27,914 nucleotides of DNA from Deltaproteobacteria bacterium (GTDB taxonomy: Bacteria > Bdellovibrionota_C > UBA2361 > SZUA-149 > JAITKM01), in the NCBI GenBank assembly GCA_031278395.1, contig JAITKM010000059.1:1-27914 (forward strand), given 5' to 3'. This document shows, in pieces, positions 1-9,002 of this stretch; within the stretch, counting starts at the first letter, position 1, and each line of letters starts with the position of its first letter. The notes under the pieces were generated by a model. It did no database searches. It was not told the DNA's origin and saw only the letters and a program-made list of their open reading frames with translations. Made by a program: the position numbers and the translations under genes.

Positions 1-45
1 TTTATTAGTTTTTTCATGCCTTAAATAAGTGTAACCCTCTAAATT
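1..45. repeat. Direct repeat copy A (45 bp)
   Basis: This 45-bp segment recurs at 360-404 in the same orientation with about three substitutions. It ends in a GTAACC-like stretch resembling the end motif of the dispersed repeat family in this window. It lies at the window edge, so the unit could extend to the left. Confidence 0.85.
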
Positions 46-76
46 ATTTTATAATTTCTAAAAAAGTATAAAAATA

Positions 77-94
77 AAAGTAACCCTGTACCAG
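77..94 (-). repeat. Dispersed repeat end (isolated right end)
   Basis: The sequence AAAGTAACCCTGTACCAG is the reverse complement of the family end CTGGTATGGGGTTACTTT with two changes. Its left partner would lie before the window start or has been lost. The motif is followed by an A-rich tail, as in the copies at 3841-3858 and 19985-20001. Confidence 0.75.
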
Positions 95-240
95 AAAAAA
101 AAACCAGAAAAAAATCGATAAGACGTATTACTTCGCTGTTAGGTGCTACCGGTAGCTACCTAGCCTCTGGCTCTTAGGTGCTTACTGTCTTTTGCTGTTC
201 CCCCTAGTTTCCCATGGTGCAGGGTTCTTTTGTGGTTTCG

Positions 241-367
241 CTGGTATGGGGTTACTTTATTTAGTGATTAGTGGTTAGTTTGCATGCGGAGATTATCACC
301 GATTGTAAGTTCAAATTACTAACCACTATGCACTAACCACTAAATAAGTGGTTACTTTGTTTATTAG
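241..367. repeat. Repeat-family end plus nested palindromes
   Basis: The segment opens with an exact family end, CTGGTATGGGGTTACTTT (241-258). The motif GGTTACTTT recurs at an exact 100-bp offset (250-258 and 350-358), each followed by TTTA or TTAT. Between them, TTAGTGGTTAGT (268-279) is inverted as ACTAACCACTAA (332-343), with a further partial copy at 318-327. This looks like nested or decayed copies of a mobile palindromic element. I see no coding sequence here. Confidence 0.7.
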
Positions 368-404
368 TTTTTTCATACCTTAAATAAGCGTAACCTTCTA
401 AATT
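350..404. repeat. Direct repeat copy B with imperfect hairpin
   Basis: 360-404 repeats 1-45. The stretch from GGTTACTTTG (350-359) to the GTAACC at about 391-396 forms an imperfect hairpin through GGTTAC/GTAACC and flanking AT pairs. Copy B abuts the next repeat-family element at 411 almost directly. Confidence 0.7.
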
Positions 405-410
405 TGGGGA

Positions 411-524
411 CTGGTATGGGGTTGTTTTATTTTCTTATGTTTTTAGTGTGTTGAATACTAATAATATACTTAATTTATTTGTTATTTTTTTAGATAACTA
501 AAATGTCAAAGTAACCCCATACCA
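411..524. repeat. MITE-like element, 114 bp
   Basis: The left end CTGGTATGGGGTTGTTT (411-427) and the right end AAAGTAACCCCATACCA (508-524) are inverted repeats with two mismatches. The interior is AT-rich and non-coding. The right end is followed by an A-tract containing a further CCAG. No target-site duplication is obvious. Confidence 0.8.
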
Positions 525-616
525 AAAAAATCCAGAAAAAAAACTTAATTGTCTAATTTGCATCTATATACTATTAGAACCGACATTATTCAGTATTTGG
601 CAACACTGCAAACAAC

Positions 617-623
617 AAAGGAG
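617..623 (+). promoter_or_regulatory. Strong Shine-Dalgarno site
   Basis: AAAGGAG lies seven bases before the ATG at 631. Such a clear site is unusual here, since most genes in the window have none, so it supports the reality of this very small gene and suggests high translation. A possible -10 (TATACT, 567-572) lies upstream, but no convincing -35 accompanies it. Confidence 0.8.
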
Positions 624-630
624 ATGCAAT

Positions 631-840
631 ATGGATCAAACAGAATTAAAAAACAAGGCAAAAGAAATTATAGAAGAAACAAAAAATAAAATCGAGGCAA
701 ATGCTCTAATTGCTTGTGGAATTTCGCTTTTAGTCGGCATTTTTATTGGACTTTGGCCTGAAGCCTTTTTTTTATTGTTAATTATTGCAGCAATTGTCGT
801 CGTTGTTACAATGATGTTATCAGAAAATAAAAAGCAATAG
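631..840 (+). CDS. Small membrane protein with amphipathic N-terminus
   Basis: A 69-residue protein that I cannot assign to a named family with confidence. Residues 1-23 are highly charged (Lys/Glu-rich) and likely helical. Residues 24-63 are hydrophobic and fit two closely spaced membrane segments, with a break at WPE near residue 43. A short charged tail follows. This plan recalls the ElaB/YqjD/DUF883-type small membrane proteins (charged helix followed by a hydrophobic C-terminal segment), but that is a resemblance only. The strong Shine-Dalgarno sequence and isolated position suggest an independently and well expressed gene. Lon begins 263 bp downstream; no functional link is implied. Confidence 0.7.
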   Translation: MDQTELKNKAKEIIEETKNKIEANALIACGISLLVGIFIGLWPEAFFLLLIIAAIVVVVTMMLSENKKQ

Positions 841-1103
841 ATTTAAGCCTAATTTTTTAATCTACTTATTCGCGATAACTAATTACTTTTGTGATAACCA
901 GTTCAAAATGCACAATATTTCTTACTTGTTAAACTCCTGTTATAAAGTTAATGAAACCAAAATTTTTAGACAAGTTTTTTCTGCGACTGAACGATAGCCT
1001 AGTCAATCTAAGTAGCAGTCAAGATAATAAATAATATAATTAATAATGGAATCGCCATATTTTTTCTTAAAAAAGCTGCGATTACTAATAACTTGAAATA
1101 ATA

Positions 1104-3578
1104 ATGACAAAAATAAATAACCCAATCCCTCTATTAGCTTTAAGAGATGTAATTGTTTTTCCTGAAACAGTAGTTCCACTTTTTGTAGGAAGAGAAAAAA
1201 GTGTCAAAGCTTTAGAAGAAGCAGAACGCCAAAAAAAACCAGTCCTTTTAATCGCGCAAAAGGATGCAAAAGCTCACCACCCAGGACCTGAAGAAATATA
1301 TAACGTGGGAACTTTAGGCGAAATTATGCAGATGATGAAACTAGCCGACGGCACAGTCAAAGTCTTAGTTGAAGGTAAAAAACGAGCTAAAATTTTAAGC
1401 TATGAACAAAACAATGAATTCTATCTGGTAAATATAGAAGAACTGCCAGAAATGGTAGAAATGACAGCTGAATTAAAAGCCTTAATTCGCTCTGTCAAAG
1501 CCTCATTTGAATCTTACGTCAAACTTGGCAAAAAAATTAGTCCTGAAATGATTCATCAAGTAAACTCAATTGAAGATCCTTTTCGTCTGGCTGATAATAT
1601 AGTTGTTTATCTTAATATCAAACTTGAAGAAAAGCAGGAAATTTTAGAAGCTGACAATGCTGTTAAAAGATTGGAAAAAATCTTTAGCAGCATGAAATCA
1701 GAAATTGAAATTTTACAAGTTGAAAAACGTATTCGTACTCGCGTTAAAAAGCAAATGGAAAAAACACAGAAAGAGTATTATTTAAACGAGCAAATGCGAG
1801 CTATTCAAAAAGAATTAGGTGATAAAGATGACTTTAGAAATGAAGTTCAGGAACTAGAAGACAAGCTCAACGCTAAAAACATGCCGGATGAAGCAAAAGA
1901 AAAAACTGAAAAAGAAATCCGTAAACTCAAAATGATGTCTCCAATGTCTGCCGAAGCTACAGTAGTTAGAAACTATATTGACTGGATGTTAAGTTTGCCA
2001 TGGAATGAATGCTCTGAAGATAAACTTGAAATTACAGAAGCTGAAAAAATACTAGACGAGGACCATTTTGGTTTGAACAAAGTTAAAGAAAGAATCTTAG
2101 AGCATTTAGCTGTTCAAAAATTAGTCGGCAAAATTAAAGGTCCGATTCTTTGCTTAGTTGGACCTCCGGGGGTTGGTAAAACTTCGCTGGGGCAATCCAT
2201 TGCTCGTGCTACTGGACGTGAATTTGTGCGTATTGCGTTAGGTGGTGTGCGTGATGAGTCTGAAATACGTGGTCATAGACGAACTTATATTGGCGCAATG
2301 CCAGGTAAAATTATTCAATCGCTAAAGCGTGCTGGCACAAGTAATCCTGTATTTCTATTAGACGAAATCGAAAAAATGTCGGCTGATTTTAGAGGTGATC
2401 CTGCTTCTGCAATGTTAGAAGTTTTAGATCCGGCGCAGAATAATTCATTTGCAGATCATTATTTAGATGCGGACTATGATTTGTCTAATATAATGTTTGT
2501 TACTACAGCAAACAATGAAGGAACAATTCCGCGTCCGTTGTTAGATCGTATGGAAATTATTCGGATTGCTGGTTACACAGAAGTTGAAAAACTTGAAATT
2601 GCTAAAAGATACTTAGTTCCTAAGTCTTGTAAAAAGAATGGGCTAAATGAAACAAATATGGCTTTAACCGAAGGAGCGTTAAAAAATATTATTCGTCTCT
2701 ATACTCGCGAAGCTGGTGTACGTTCTTTGGAACGAACAATTGATGCAATCACTCGTAAAGTTGCAATTGAAGTTCTAAAAGAAGGGCGTAATTCTATAGT
2801 CCAAATTACTAGCAAAAACCTTGAGCGTTATATTGGCGTGCCACGTTTTAGTTATGGGAAACAAGAGGAAAAAAATACAGCTGGTCTGGCTACCGGCTTA
2901 GCCTGGACAGAAGTTGGTGGCGAGTTGCTAGTAATTGAGGTTGTGATTGTTCCTGGTCGTGGTGGATTATTAATTACTGGCAAACTTGGTGAGGTGATGC
3001 AGGAATCAGCTAAAGCAGCGATGATGTATGTGCGTTCGCGAGCCAATGCGTTTGGTTTGCCAAAGCATTTTTATAATAAGGTTGATATTCATATTCACGT
3101 GCCAGAGGGAGCAATTCCTAAAGATGGTCCGTCGGCTGGTGTAACGATGGTTACTGCAATAACTTCGGCGTTGACAGGTATTCCAGTTGATAGAAATATT
3201 GCTATGACAGGTGAAGTAACGTTACGTGGCAATGTTTTACCAATTGGTGGTTTAAAGGAAAAAATCCTCGCTGCGCATCGTGGCGGAATTTCGAGAATTT
3301 TAATTCCTAAAGAGAATGAAAAAGACATTGAAGAGATACCAGCTTCAGTTCGTGAGGGGATTGAGATTATTTCTTGTTCGCACGTGGATCAAGTTTTACG
3401 CGAAGCTTTAGTTGTTGAGGGAACTGAGAACTATAAACGTCTACTTACTGAACGTAAAATACGTTATGACAATTTATTTGGTAAAGACGACGAAAATAAA
3501 AAAAACGATAACAACGGTAGCTTAGTCCCTGAACAAACTTTCTCAAATCCTGATTGTGGCTGTTCGATTTCACATTAA
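1104..3578 (+). CDS. lon: ATP-dependent protease Lon
   Basis: An 824-residue cytoplasmic ATP-dependent serine protease that degrades misfolded and regulatory proteins as a homohexamer. The N-terminal substrate-binding LON domain spans roughly residues 8-205, beginning with the typical [13 protein letters not shown] coiled linker follows, then the AAA+ module with Walker A GPPGVGKT at 353-360 and Walker B in FLLDEIEKM. The C-terminal protease domain has the catalytic Ser677 (PKDGPSAG) and Lys720 ([14 protein letters not shown]), 43 residues apart as in E. coli Lon (S679/K722). The length is somewhat above the usual 780-800 because of a polar tail ending in Cys-Gly-Cys. The start is ATG with no clear ribosome binding site, but homology begins immediately after it. 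It appears to be transcribed alone. Confidence 0.98.
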   Translation: MTKINNPIPLLALRDVIVFPETVVPLFVGREKSVKALEEAERQKKPVLLIAQKDAKAHHPGPEEIYNVGTLGEIMQMMKLADGTVKVLVEGKKRAKILSYEQNNEFYLVNIEELPEMVEMTAELKALIRSVKASFESYVKLGKKISPEMIHQVNSIEDPFRLADNIVVYLNIKLEEKQEILEADNAVKRLEKIFSSMKSEIEILQVEKRIRTRVKKQMEKTQKEYYLNEQMRAIQKELGDKDDFRNEVQELEDKLNAKNMPDEAKEKTEKEIRKLKMMSPMSAEATVVRNYIDWMLSLPWNECSEDKLEITEAEKILDEDHFGLNKVKERILEHLAVQKLVGKIKGPILCLVGPPGVGKTSLGQSIARATGREFVRIALGGVRDESEIRGHRRTYIGAMPGKIIQSLKRAGTSNPVFLLDEIEKMSADFRGDPASAMLEVLDPAQNNSFADHYLDADYDLSNIMFVTTANNEGTIPRPLLDRMEIIRIAGYTEVEKLEIAKRYLVPKSCKKNGLNETNMALTEGALKNIIRLYTREAGVRSLERTIDAITRKVAIEVLKEGRNSIVQITSKNLERYIGVPRFSYGKQEEKNTAGLATGLAWTEVGGELLVIEVVIVPGRGGLLITGKLGEVMQESAKAAMMYVRSRANAFGLPKHFYNKVDIHIHVPEGAIPKDGPSAGVTMVTAITSALTGIPVDRNIAMTGEVTLRGNVLPIGGLKEKILAAHRGGISRILIPKENEKDIEEIPASVREGIEIISCSHVDQVLREALVVEGTENYKRLLTERKIRYDNLFGKDDENKKNDNNGSLVPEQTFSNPDCGCSISH

Positions 3579-4072
3579 TCCTCTGGATTCTGATATTGAG
3601 TTATTGAGTTTTATTTTAGGCGTACGTTATTGGATAAGAGCAGATGTTCATTAACTATCTCGTATTCTCGTATTAAAGCTGTCGTAATACAGCCAATCGT
3701 GTCAGCTCTGTAACACATTGCGTTCCTATATCCATTATTTAGGACAAGACTTTTAACTGTAAGTTTTTAGGCTAAAAAAACACTATAAGAGTAGTTAATC
3801 GTTAAATATTTCAAAAAGTTTCCACTAAAATCTATGATTAAAAGTAACCCCATACCAGAAAAAAAGAACCCCATACCAGAAAAATCTCCAGAAAATAAGG
3901 CATAACACACTACTTTTATTAGAAAAAATAATTAATTAATTTAAAGTTAAATTTCTGCGATTAAACTTTAAAAAATCATCAAAATACTGTATAAAGCAGA
4001 ATTTTTATAAAACTATTTTTTATAAACTTATTAAATATTTTTCGATGTCTTAATCTGAATCAAAGTCAAAAA
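3579..4072. other. Intergenic region with one repeat remnant
   Basis: This 494-bp AT-rich gap separates lon from the Tad-like operon. It contains the repeat-family remnant at 3798-3879 and a few trivial 8-bp tandem duplications, for example CTCGTATT twice near 3660-3675. I see no tRNA, credible ORF or clear rho-independent terminator for lon. Confidence 0.6.
3798..3879 (-). repeat. Right-half MITE-like element with doubled end
   Basis: AAAGTAACCCCATACCAG at 3841-3858 is the family end. It is followed eight bases on by a second, partial end, GAACCCCATACCAG (3866-3879). The 43 bases before it align with 9094-9135 inside the complete element (shared ATCGTTAAATATTTC, then GTTTCCA/CTAAAAT-like sequence). 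This copy therefore kept its internal right half and lost its left end. Confidence 0.85.
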
Positions 4073-5599
4073 ATGATGAATAGCTGTATCAAAATCATCA
4101 CTAATTACAAACAATCAGGACAAAGCGCTGTTTATGCATTGCTATTACTGCCACTTTTACTTGCTATTACTTGGACAATTCTTGATGTGTCGGAATGGAA
4201 TTTTTTACGAGATGCACTACTTCAAGAAGCAACCACCATTGCTAAACTCGCCACCAACGAATTACCAGATACCACCACCGCTAATAAAAAAATTATTCAG
4301 TATACAAACATCATTCAAAATAAATTTCCTAAATTAGAAAACCTATCTGTTACACCAATACTAAAAAACAATAATAACCTCGAAAATTCTACCAACAACC
4401 TCGGCGCTTTTTCAATCGGCGTTAATATTCAAGCCGACTACGTTTCAAGTCTTGGAAACCTAGCTAATTCTTTAATTCCAGAACTTAATTTTAAAATGCA
4501 CATCAATAAATCTGCTATCATACAATATCATCCAGGAGATTATGTAATTATTCTAGCTAATTCACATACTCTAAGACCTAAATCTAAAAACCAACTCTTT
4601 ACCGATACTCATCCAGCCGATATTTTTAAGTGCCCAAAACCGCAAAACGCTAACTCTTTTGTTTGGAGTAATAATTGGGAAGATCAAGCCGCCATAAAAT
4701 TTTGGACTCAAGCCTGCTATAATCCAGCATTCACTACCTTAAAATTTTCCGCTATTTCACTGACGTCTGCTATTACAGAAATAAAAAATAATAAAATTGC
4801 TATTCTTCTAACACCCGGCAATAATGCACCTCAGAGTAAGGATAGCGTCAACAATATCACCACGCTACGTTCCATCAACTCTGGTTTTATCTTAGATAAT
4901 CTTGACGAAGCAAATTTTACTAACTCTTATCAAGATCAATACGCGCTAAATAATATCGCTTGTGTATTATTCAGTAAAAATTATTCAGGTGAAAACCAAT
5001 ATCCAATACCAACCACTCTAAATATTGACGAGAAACCAACAAACAACAACACCTGCCCTAAACAATTAGACCTAACCTTGAACATTTTAGATAAAGATTT
5101 TTTAAAAGAATCAATTCAGCTCAAAGAAGCTATTTTCTGGCAAATTGCCCAAACCCAAACCGCTACCAACCCTGCTCAAGTTGATCTAACGCAAGCTATC
5201 TCTTCCGCTTTAGACGAACTACTCGTTAAATCCGAAGAAACACAAGCTGCCGAGCTAGCTATTCGAGGCAATCTTTCAGTTAAACCATTAAGACAAATCT
5301 TTGTCTTAACCGACAACTTAAATAAGTTTAAGCTAACCTCAGAAATAATTGAACTCCTAAATACCTACCACATTAAACTTACATTTATTGTCTACCTACA
5401 CGAATTTTTAGAATCGCCAATCTTGCAACAAGTTAATTTTGATTTTGCCGCCCTAGAAGAACAGCTCAGCACAACACAAACCAAGACTTCTTTGATTACC
5501 CTCTACAAAACTTCTAGTAGCAGCGATATTCAAAATGCTATTTTACCCCACATTTTACCAAGTTTTAACCAATTAGTAGTAAAAAGTTATGAACAATAA
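4073..5599 (+). CDS. TadG-like pilus-assembly protein with vWA-like region
   Basis: A 508-residue protein with one N-terminal membrane segment (about residues 19-38, SAVYALLLLPLLLAITW) and a large, presumably exported C-terminal part. The N-terminal GQSA-LLLLPLLL pattern is typical of TadE/TadG-type proteins of Flp/Tad pilus systems. Beyond residue 150 the strand pattern resembles a von Willebrand A fold: DYVIILANSHT at 156-166, KIAILLTPG, and RQIFVLTDN near 410. The metal-binding DxSxS motif expected in the first strand is replaced by ANSHT, so the domain looks degenerate. Asn-rich stretches and scattered Cys suggest an extracytoplasmic location. It overlaps the next gene by 11 bases. No ribosome binding site is visible. 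The family call rests on pattern rather than close sequence match. Confidence 0.6.
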   Translation: MMNSCIKIITNYKQSGQSAVYALLLLPLLLAITWTILDVSEWNFLRDALLQEATTIAKLATNELPDTTTANKKIIQYTNIIQNKFPKLENLSVTPILKNNNNLENSTNNLGAFSIGVNIQADYVSSLGNLANSLIPELNFKMHINKSAIIQYHPGDYVIILANSHTLRPKSKNQLFTDTHPADIFKCPKPQNANSFVWSNNWEDQAAIKFWTQACYNPAFTTLKFSAISLTSAITEIKNNKIAILLTPGNNAPQSKDSVNNITTLRSINSGFILDNLDEANFTNSYQDQYALNNIACVLFSKNYSGENQYPIPTTLNIDEKPTNNNTCPKQLDLTLNILDKDFLKESIQLKEAIFWQIAQTQTATNPAQVDLTQAISSALDELLVKSEETQAAELAIRGNLSVKPLRQIFVLTDNLNKFKLTSEIIELLNTYHIKLTFIVYLHEFLESPILQQVNFDFAALEEQLSTTQTKTSLITLYKTSSSSDIQNAILPHILPSFNQLVVKSYEQ

Positions 5600-6218
5600 T
5601 AAAGGCAACTCCATCCTAGAAATGATTCTCTTCCTTCCCCTAGCCTTTCTCTTTGGTATTCTAGCGCTCGACGCTGTCTTTGCCATGACTGATAAATCTG
5701 CTATTACTGACGCCATTCGTTCTGGACTAGGTGACTATAAAACCTCACCCGTCCCTATCTTCCAAAGTAACGGTAACGACGAAATTAACCAAGATTTTTT
5801 AAACTGGACTGTTCAAAAAATCTTAAAGAATCTTGGCAACACAACTAACGAATCAGAACAAGATATTTTGGACGCAGCGCAAGTCAAAGTCTCCGCTGTT
5901 CGGATAAAAATAAACAACCAGACAGGACAACAAATCGCAATTGAGATCACACGAGAAGCAAGCCAAGGTAATTTGCCAACTACCCTCAATAACTCAAGCC
6001 TCATCTCGACAACACTAGCTAATTATAATTTAAATCAAATTTCGCCTTTTGCGATTAAACAACGAGGGGTAATTAACAGCTCCAAAATTTACAAAGATTT
6101 TGCAATACTAATTTTTGCCTCAGCCAGCGTTAGGACTAGAAGCATAAATAGTACTTTAAGAAATATATTTTTTGCCAACTACGACGTGCAAGCATATCAA
6201 CACTTTATTGCCATATAA
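5589..6218 (+). CDS. TadE-like pilin/pseudopilin
   Basis: A 209-residue protein beginning KGNSILEMILFLPLAFLFGILALDAVFA. It has a prepilin-peptidase-like site (Gly6|Asn7) with Glu11 at the +5 position, followed directly by a hydrophobic helix. That combination is the hallmark of TadE and other type IV pilin-like proteins, which are processed and inserted into a pilus or its assembly base. The rest is soluble, with Asn/Ser/Thr-rich sequence. The start overlaps the end of the TadG-like gene by 11 bases, indicating translational coupling. The following gene starts four bases after its stop. The exact subclass (TadE, TadF or minor pilin) cannot be decided from sequence alone. Confidence 0.65.
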   Translation: MNNNKGNSILEMILFLPLAFLFGILALDAVFAMTDKSAITDAIRSGLGDYKTSPVPIFQSNGNDEINQDFLNWTVQKILKNLGNTTNESEQDILDAAQVKVSAVRIKINNQTGQQIAIEITREASQGNLPTTLNNSSLISTTLANYNLNQISPFAIKQRGVINSSKIYKDFAILIFASASVRTRSINSTLRNIFFANYDVQAYQHFIAI

Positions 6219-6222
6219 TTGT

Positions 6223-7110
6223 ATGAAACTACGAATTAAACACAAATATTACTGCTTCAAAAACAATTTAAAGCTCAGACTCAAGAGTATTTTCCGCTCT
6301 CTTTTTGCCAAACCTAAAAGAAAATTAACAAAAAAGTTGCCCTTAGTACATCCAGCTTTAACAGATTCTTTAATTAAATTGGCTATTGAAGCTGACAAGC
6401 TCGGCGCCAATCAAATAGTTATTGGTCATCCTTTTGAAGATGAATACCATTTTAAAACTGTCAATCATGATTTGTTTAGCGGCAAAGTCAACCAGAAACT
6501 AATTGAATTAATCAAAAAGACTTTTGCTGAAAGAACAGAATTAACTTTTATTCTACAAAATAACCAATTGTATGCCTTAAATGTCTTTCGTAAATACACT
6601 CACTTTGCTTACCCGATAATTCTTGAGATTGTGCCGGCTCTAAATGAAAAGGACTTTTTATTTTCTGACTTAACCTTAACTGACGCAGAAGAAAAAGTCG
6701 AAGCTGACACAGAAGTTTCAGATACCGAAGTTCTCTTAGATGGTAATATCCTCTTAATTGAAAACGATGAAGATTACGCCAGACGTCTCTTCTGCTTCTT
6801 AATTAATGCTGGTTTTAAAACTACAGCAGTTAGAGATTTTGATAATGCAATAATTGAATTAAGACACAGTGAGGTGGCTTTTGATTTAATAATTTCTAAT
6901 GCTAAAACGTCTGGACTAGAAAATGGCACTTTGATTAAGAAGTTAAAAAACGAATCCATCAACACTCCGATTATGATTCTTATTCCAGAGGCTGATTTGG
7001 AAAGGGAAATAAGAATTAAAAAATCTGGAGCTAGTGTGGTCATCAATAAACAGGAAAATCTTGAGGTTATTGTAGCTTGGTGTAATAGTTTAATTAATAA
7101 ATATGTTTAA
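6223..7110 (+). CDS. Degenerate receiver protein with secretion-ATPase-like N-domain
   Basis: I place the start at ATG 6223, four bases after the upstream stop, giving 295 residues; an upstream ATG at 6172 would overlap the TadE-like gene by 47 bases. The first 35 residues are very basic. Residues about 40-150 (LIKLAIEADKLGANQIVIG, then PFEDEYHFK) recall the N-terminal domain of GspE/PilB secretion ATPases, but no ATPase follows. Residues about 180-290 form a receiver-like domain (GNILLIENDED...). The acidic pair and the conserved Lys (VVINK) are present, but the phospho-acceptor position is Asn226 (LIISNAK) instead of Asp. It is therefore probably a pseudo-receiver that signals without phosphorylation. 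It overlaps the histidine kinase gene by eight bases. Confidence 0.7.
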   Translation: MKLRIKHKYYCFKNNLKLRLKSIFRSLFAKPKRKLTKKLPLVHPALTDSLIKLAIEADKLGANQIVIGHPFEDEYHFKTVNHDLFSGKVNQKLIELIKKTFAERTELTFILQNNQLYALNVFRKYTHFAYPIILEIVPALNEKDFLFSDLTLTDAEEKVEADTEVSDTEVLLDGNILLIENDEDYARRLFCFLINAGFKTTAVRDFDNAIIELRHSEVAFDLIISNAKTSGLENGTLIKKLKNESINTPIMILIPEADLEREIRIKKSGASVVINKQENLEVIVAWCNSLINKYV

Positions 7111-8989
7111 GATACAAGACCTTAAAATCCTCGAGCAATATCTAACTGCGATTGGTCTTTCTCAGGTTTGTCTATTATTTATTATTCTGACTGTCTTCTA
7201 TTTAGTAAAATACTACAAACTCAAACAAGACGTCTTGAGAATCAAACAATTTACCCGTCAGCAGTTACAATATAATTTTAAACCTTCAAAATTAAAGTTG
7301 AGTTCAAAAATTTCATATTCCTTGTGGCATACAATTTCTGCACTTTTTGAAAAGAATAAAGTAGTTGAACAGCAAAAACAGACTTATAACAAAATTATTT
7401 CCTTAACTAGCAAACTCACCAATAAAATTAGTAACCTGGATAAAATCCAACAATCCGCCATTGAACTCCTCGCCCAACAACTTGGTTCAGGTGTAATTAG
7501 TATCCTGCTTATTAAAAAGAACAACAACACTGCAAAAGTAACTGTGGCATATGGTTTAAAAATTCAAAGACTACAAGACGCAGTTTTAGATTTTGTTGAG
7601 AATCTATTATTTTATAAGCAAAAGAATTGGGGCTATCATTTAGCGATTAATGACCCAAGTTTTAATCTCTCAGAGCTGGGGATCGGTTTAACCTTAACTA
7701 TTCCTTTACAAGTTTTCGACCAAACTATTGGAGGGCTATGGATTGGTTTTAATGAAAAATCAGTTAATTTAGACTTTCAACAACGCCAAATAATTCAAGG
7801 TATTGTTGAATATACTGCGGGGATGCTGGTTTCTGCTGAACGAACTGCTGAGGAAAGAAAAGTGAACTCGCAAGAAAAAGATTTTTTAATTGGGCTTTCG
7901 CATGATTTAAAAACTCCTGGAACTAGCGCTTTATATGGCATTCGAGAAATTGTATCCGATGAAACGCAGACACTTTCCACTGAGCAATTGGAAAAACTAA
8001 AATTAATTGAGCAGGCGCTAGAGCAACAATTAACTTTAGTCGCAGATGTCTTGGAATACGCTAAATTCCAGAAAGGCTTAAATGATGTGTATCAGAAAGA
8101 ATTTCTAATCCGACCGACTATTGAACAAATTCTTAAATCTTTTCAATTCTTAGCCGCTAACAAAAAGATAAACTTGCAGTTTGAGAGTTTAAACGATTAC
8201 TTGATTAGTTGTGACTTCAAACACTTTCAGAGAATTTTAAGTAATTTAATCAGTAACGCAATTAAATATAGTTTTGACCAAAGTCAGATTATAATTGTAA
8301 CTGAGGTTAAAAATGGACTTCTTGAAATAGCTGTCAAAAACTATGGGCTTACAATTCCTAAGGCAGAGGAAGATTTATTGTTTAAAGAATTTAGTCGTCT
8401 AAAAAACGCTAAGCATCTACAAGGTAGTGGCTTTGGCTTAGTCTTAGCGAGTATCTTAGCAAAACTAAATTCCGCCGAGGTTTTTTATACCAAAGAAGAT
8501 AAACAAACTGTTTTTGGATTAAGGCTAAAGTTTATCAACGTGGTTAAAGCAGAACTTACTCAAAAAGAAGCTAAAAAAGAAGAGCGGAGCTGTGAGCTTA
8601 ATTGTGAGCTTAATCAAGTTAAATTAAAACTAATCCTAATTATTGATGATGATCCAGCAATTTGTAAAACCAACCTGCGATACCTGCTGGCGCTTTCTGA
8701 AAAGATACTAATTGCCAACTCGCTAGCAGAAGCTAGAGCTTTCCTAGAACAGCACACGCCAGATTTAATTTTGACAGATCTGAATTTAAAAGACGGTAGA
8801 TGGACGGAAATTTATAACCTTAACACACCAACTCTACTATCTCAAATACCAACTCTGATTTTAACTGGCTACACTAAAGACAATGAACTAGTCAGCTTAG
8901 AAAAAGAAAAGCATAATTTATTTATCCTTGAAAAACCTATCACTCGTGAAGAGCTAATCACGGCAGTTCAAAAATTTGTAACTCTTTAG
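7103..8989 (+). CDS. Hybrid sensor histidine kinase (TM-GAF-HisKA-HATPase-REC)
   Basis: A 628-residue membrane-anchored hybrid kinase. A single membrane helix lies at about residues 15-35, then a linker and a probable GAF sensor domain (about 100-245). The dimerisation domain contains the phospho-acceptor His267 (LSHDLKTP). The ATPase domain (about 360-480) has an N-box (NLISNAIKY), an F-box-like segment (FKEFSRL) and a G-box (GSGFGLVLA). The C-terminal receiver (about 510-628) has DDD, phospho-acceptor Asp559 (LILTDLNLKDG) and the KP motif, so it is complete. It shares an ATGTTTAA-type overlap with the pseudo-receiver gene and is the last gene of the Tad-like operon, which suggests it controls or senses the pilus. 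No output DNA-binding domain is present. Confidence 0.9.
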   Translation: MFKIQDLKILEQYLTAIGLSQVCLLFIILTVFYLVKYYKLKQDVLRIKQFTRQQLQYNFKPSKLKLSSKISYSLWHTISALFEKNKVVEQQKQTYNKIISLTSKLTNKISNLDKIQQSAIELLAQQLGSGVISILLIKKNNNTAKVTVAYGLKIQRLQDAVLDFVENLLFYKQKNWGYHLAINDPSFNLSELGIGLTLTIPLQVFDQTIGGLWIGFNEKSVNLDFQQRQIIQGIVEYTAGMLVSAERTAEERKVNSQEKDFLIGLSHDLKTPGTSALYGIREIVSDETQTLSTEQLEKLKLIEQALEQQLTLVADVLEYAKFQKGLNDVYQKEFLIRPTIEQILKSFQFLAANKKINLQFESLNDYLISCDFKHFQRILSNLISNAIKYSFDQSQIIIVTEVKNGLLEIAVKNYGLTIPKAEEDLLFKEFSRLKNAKHLQGSGFGLVLASILAKLNSAEVFYTKEDKQTVFGLRLKFINVVKAELTQKEAKKEERSCELNCELNQVKLKLILIIDDDPAICKTNLRYLLALSEKILIANSLAEARAFLEQHTPDLILTDLNLKDGRWTEIYNLNTPTLLSQIPTLILTGYTKDNELVSLEKEKHNLFILEKPITREELITAVQKFVTL

Positions 8990-9002
8990 TCCTTTTCACT
9001 GG

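Noticed and set aside
1-404. CRISPR array
   Set aside because: The 45-bp direct repeat occurs only twice, about 360 bases apart, with no regular spacers. The short palindromic motifs occur in both orientations and at irregular distances across 20 kb, unlike CRISPR repeats.
2852-3328. Minus-strand ORFs of 64 and 77 codons inside lon
   Set aside because: They lie wholly within the conserved protease domain of lon, show no domain features, and are shadow frames.
3600-3780. tRNA or structured RNA after lon
   Set aside because: Only a five-base-pair stem (GCTGT/ACAGC near 3678-3693) was found. There is no cloverleaf or T-loop consensus.
6172-6222. Longer start for the pseudo-receiver gene
   Set aside because: It would overlap the TadE-like gene by 47 bases; ATG 6223 gives a normal four-base gap and loses no domain sequence.
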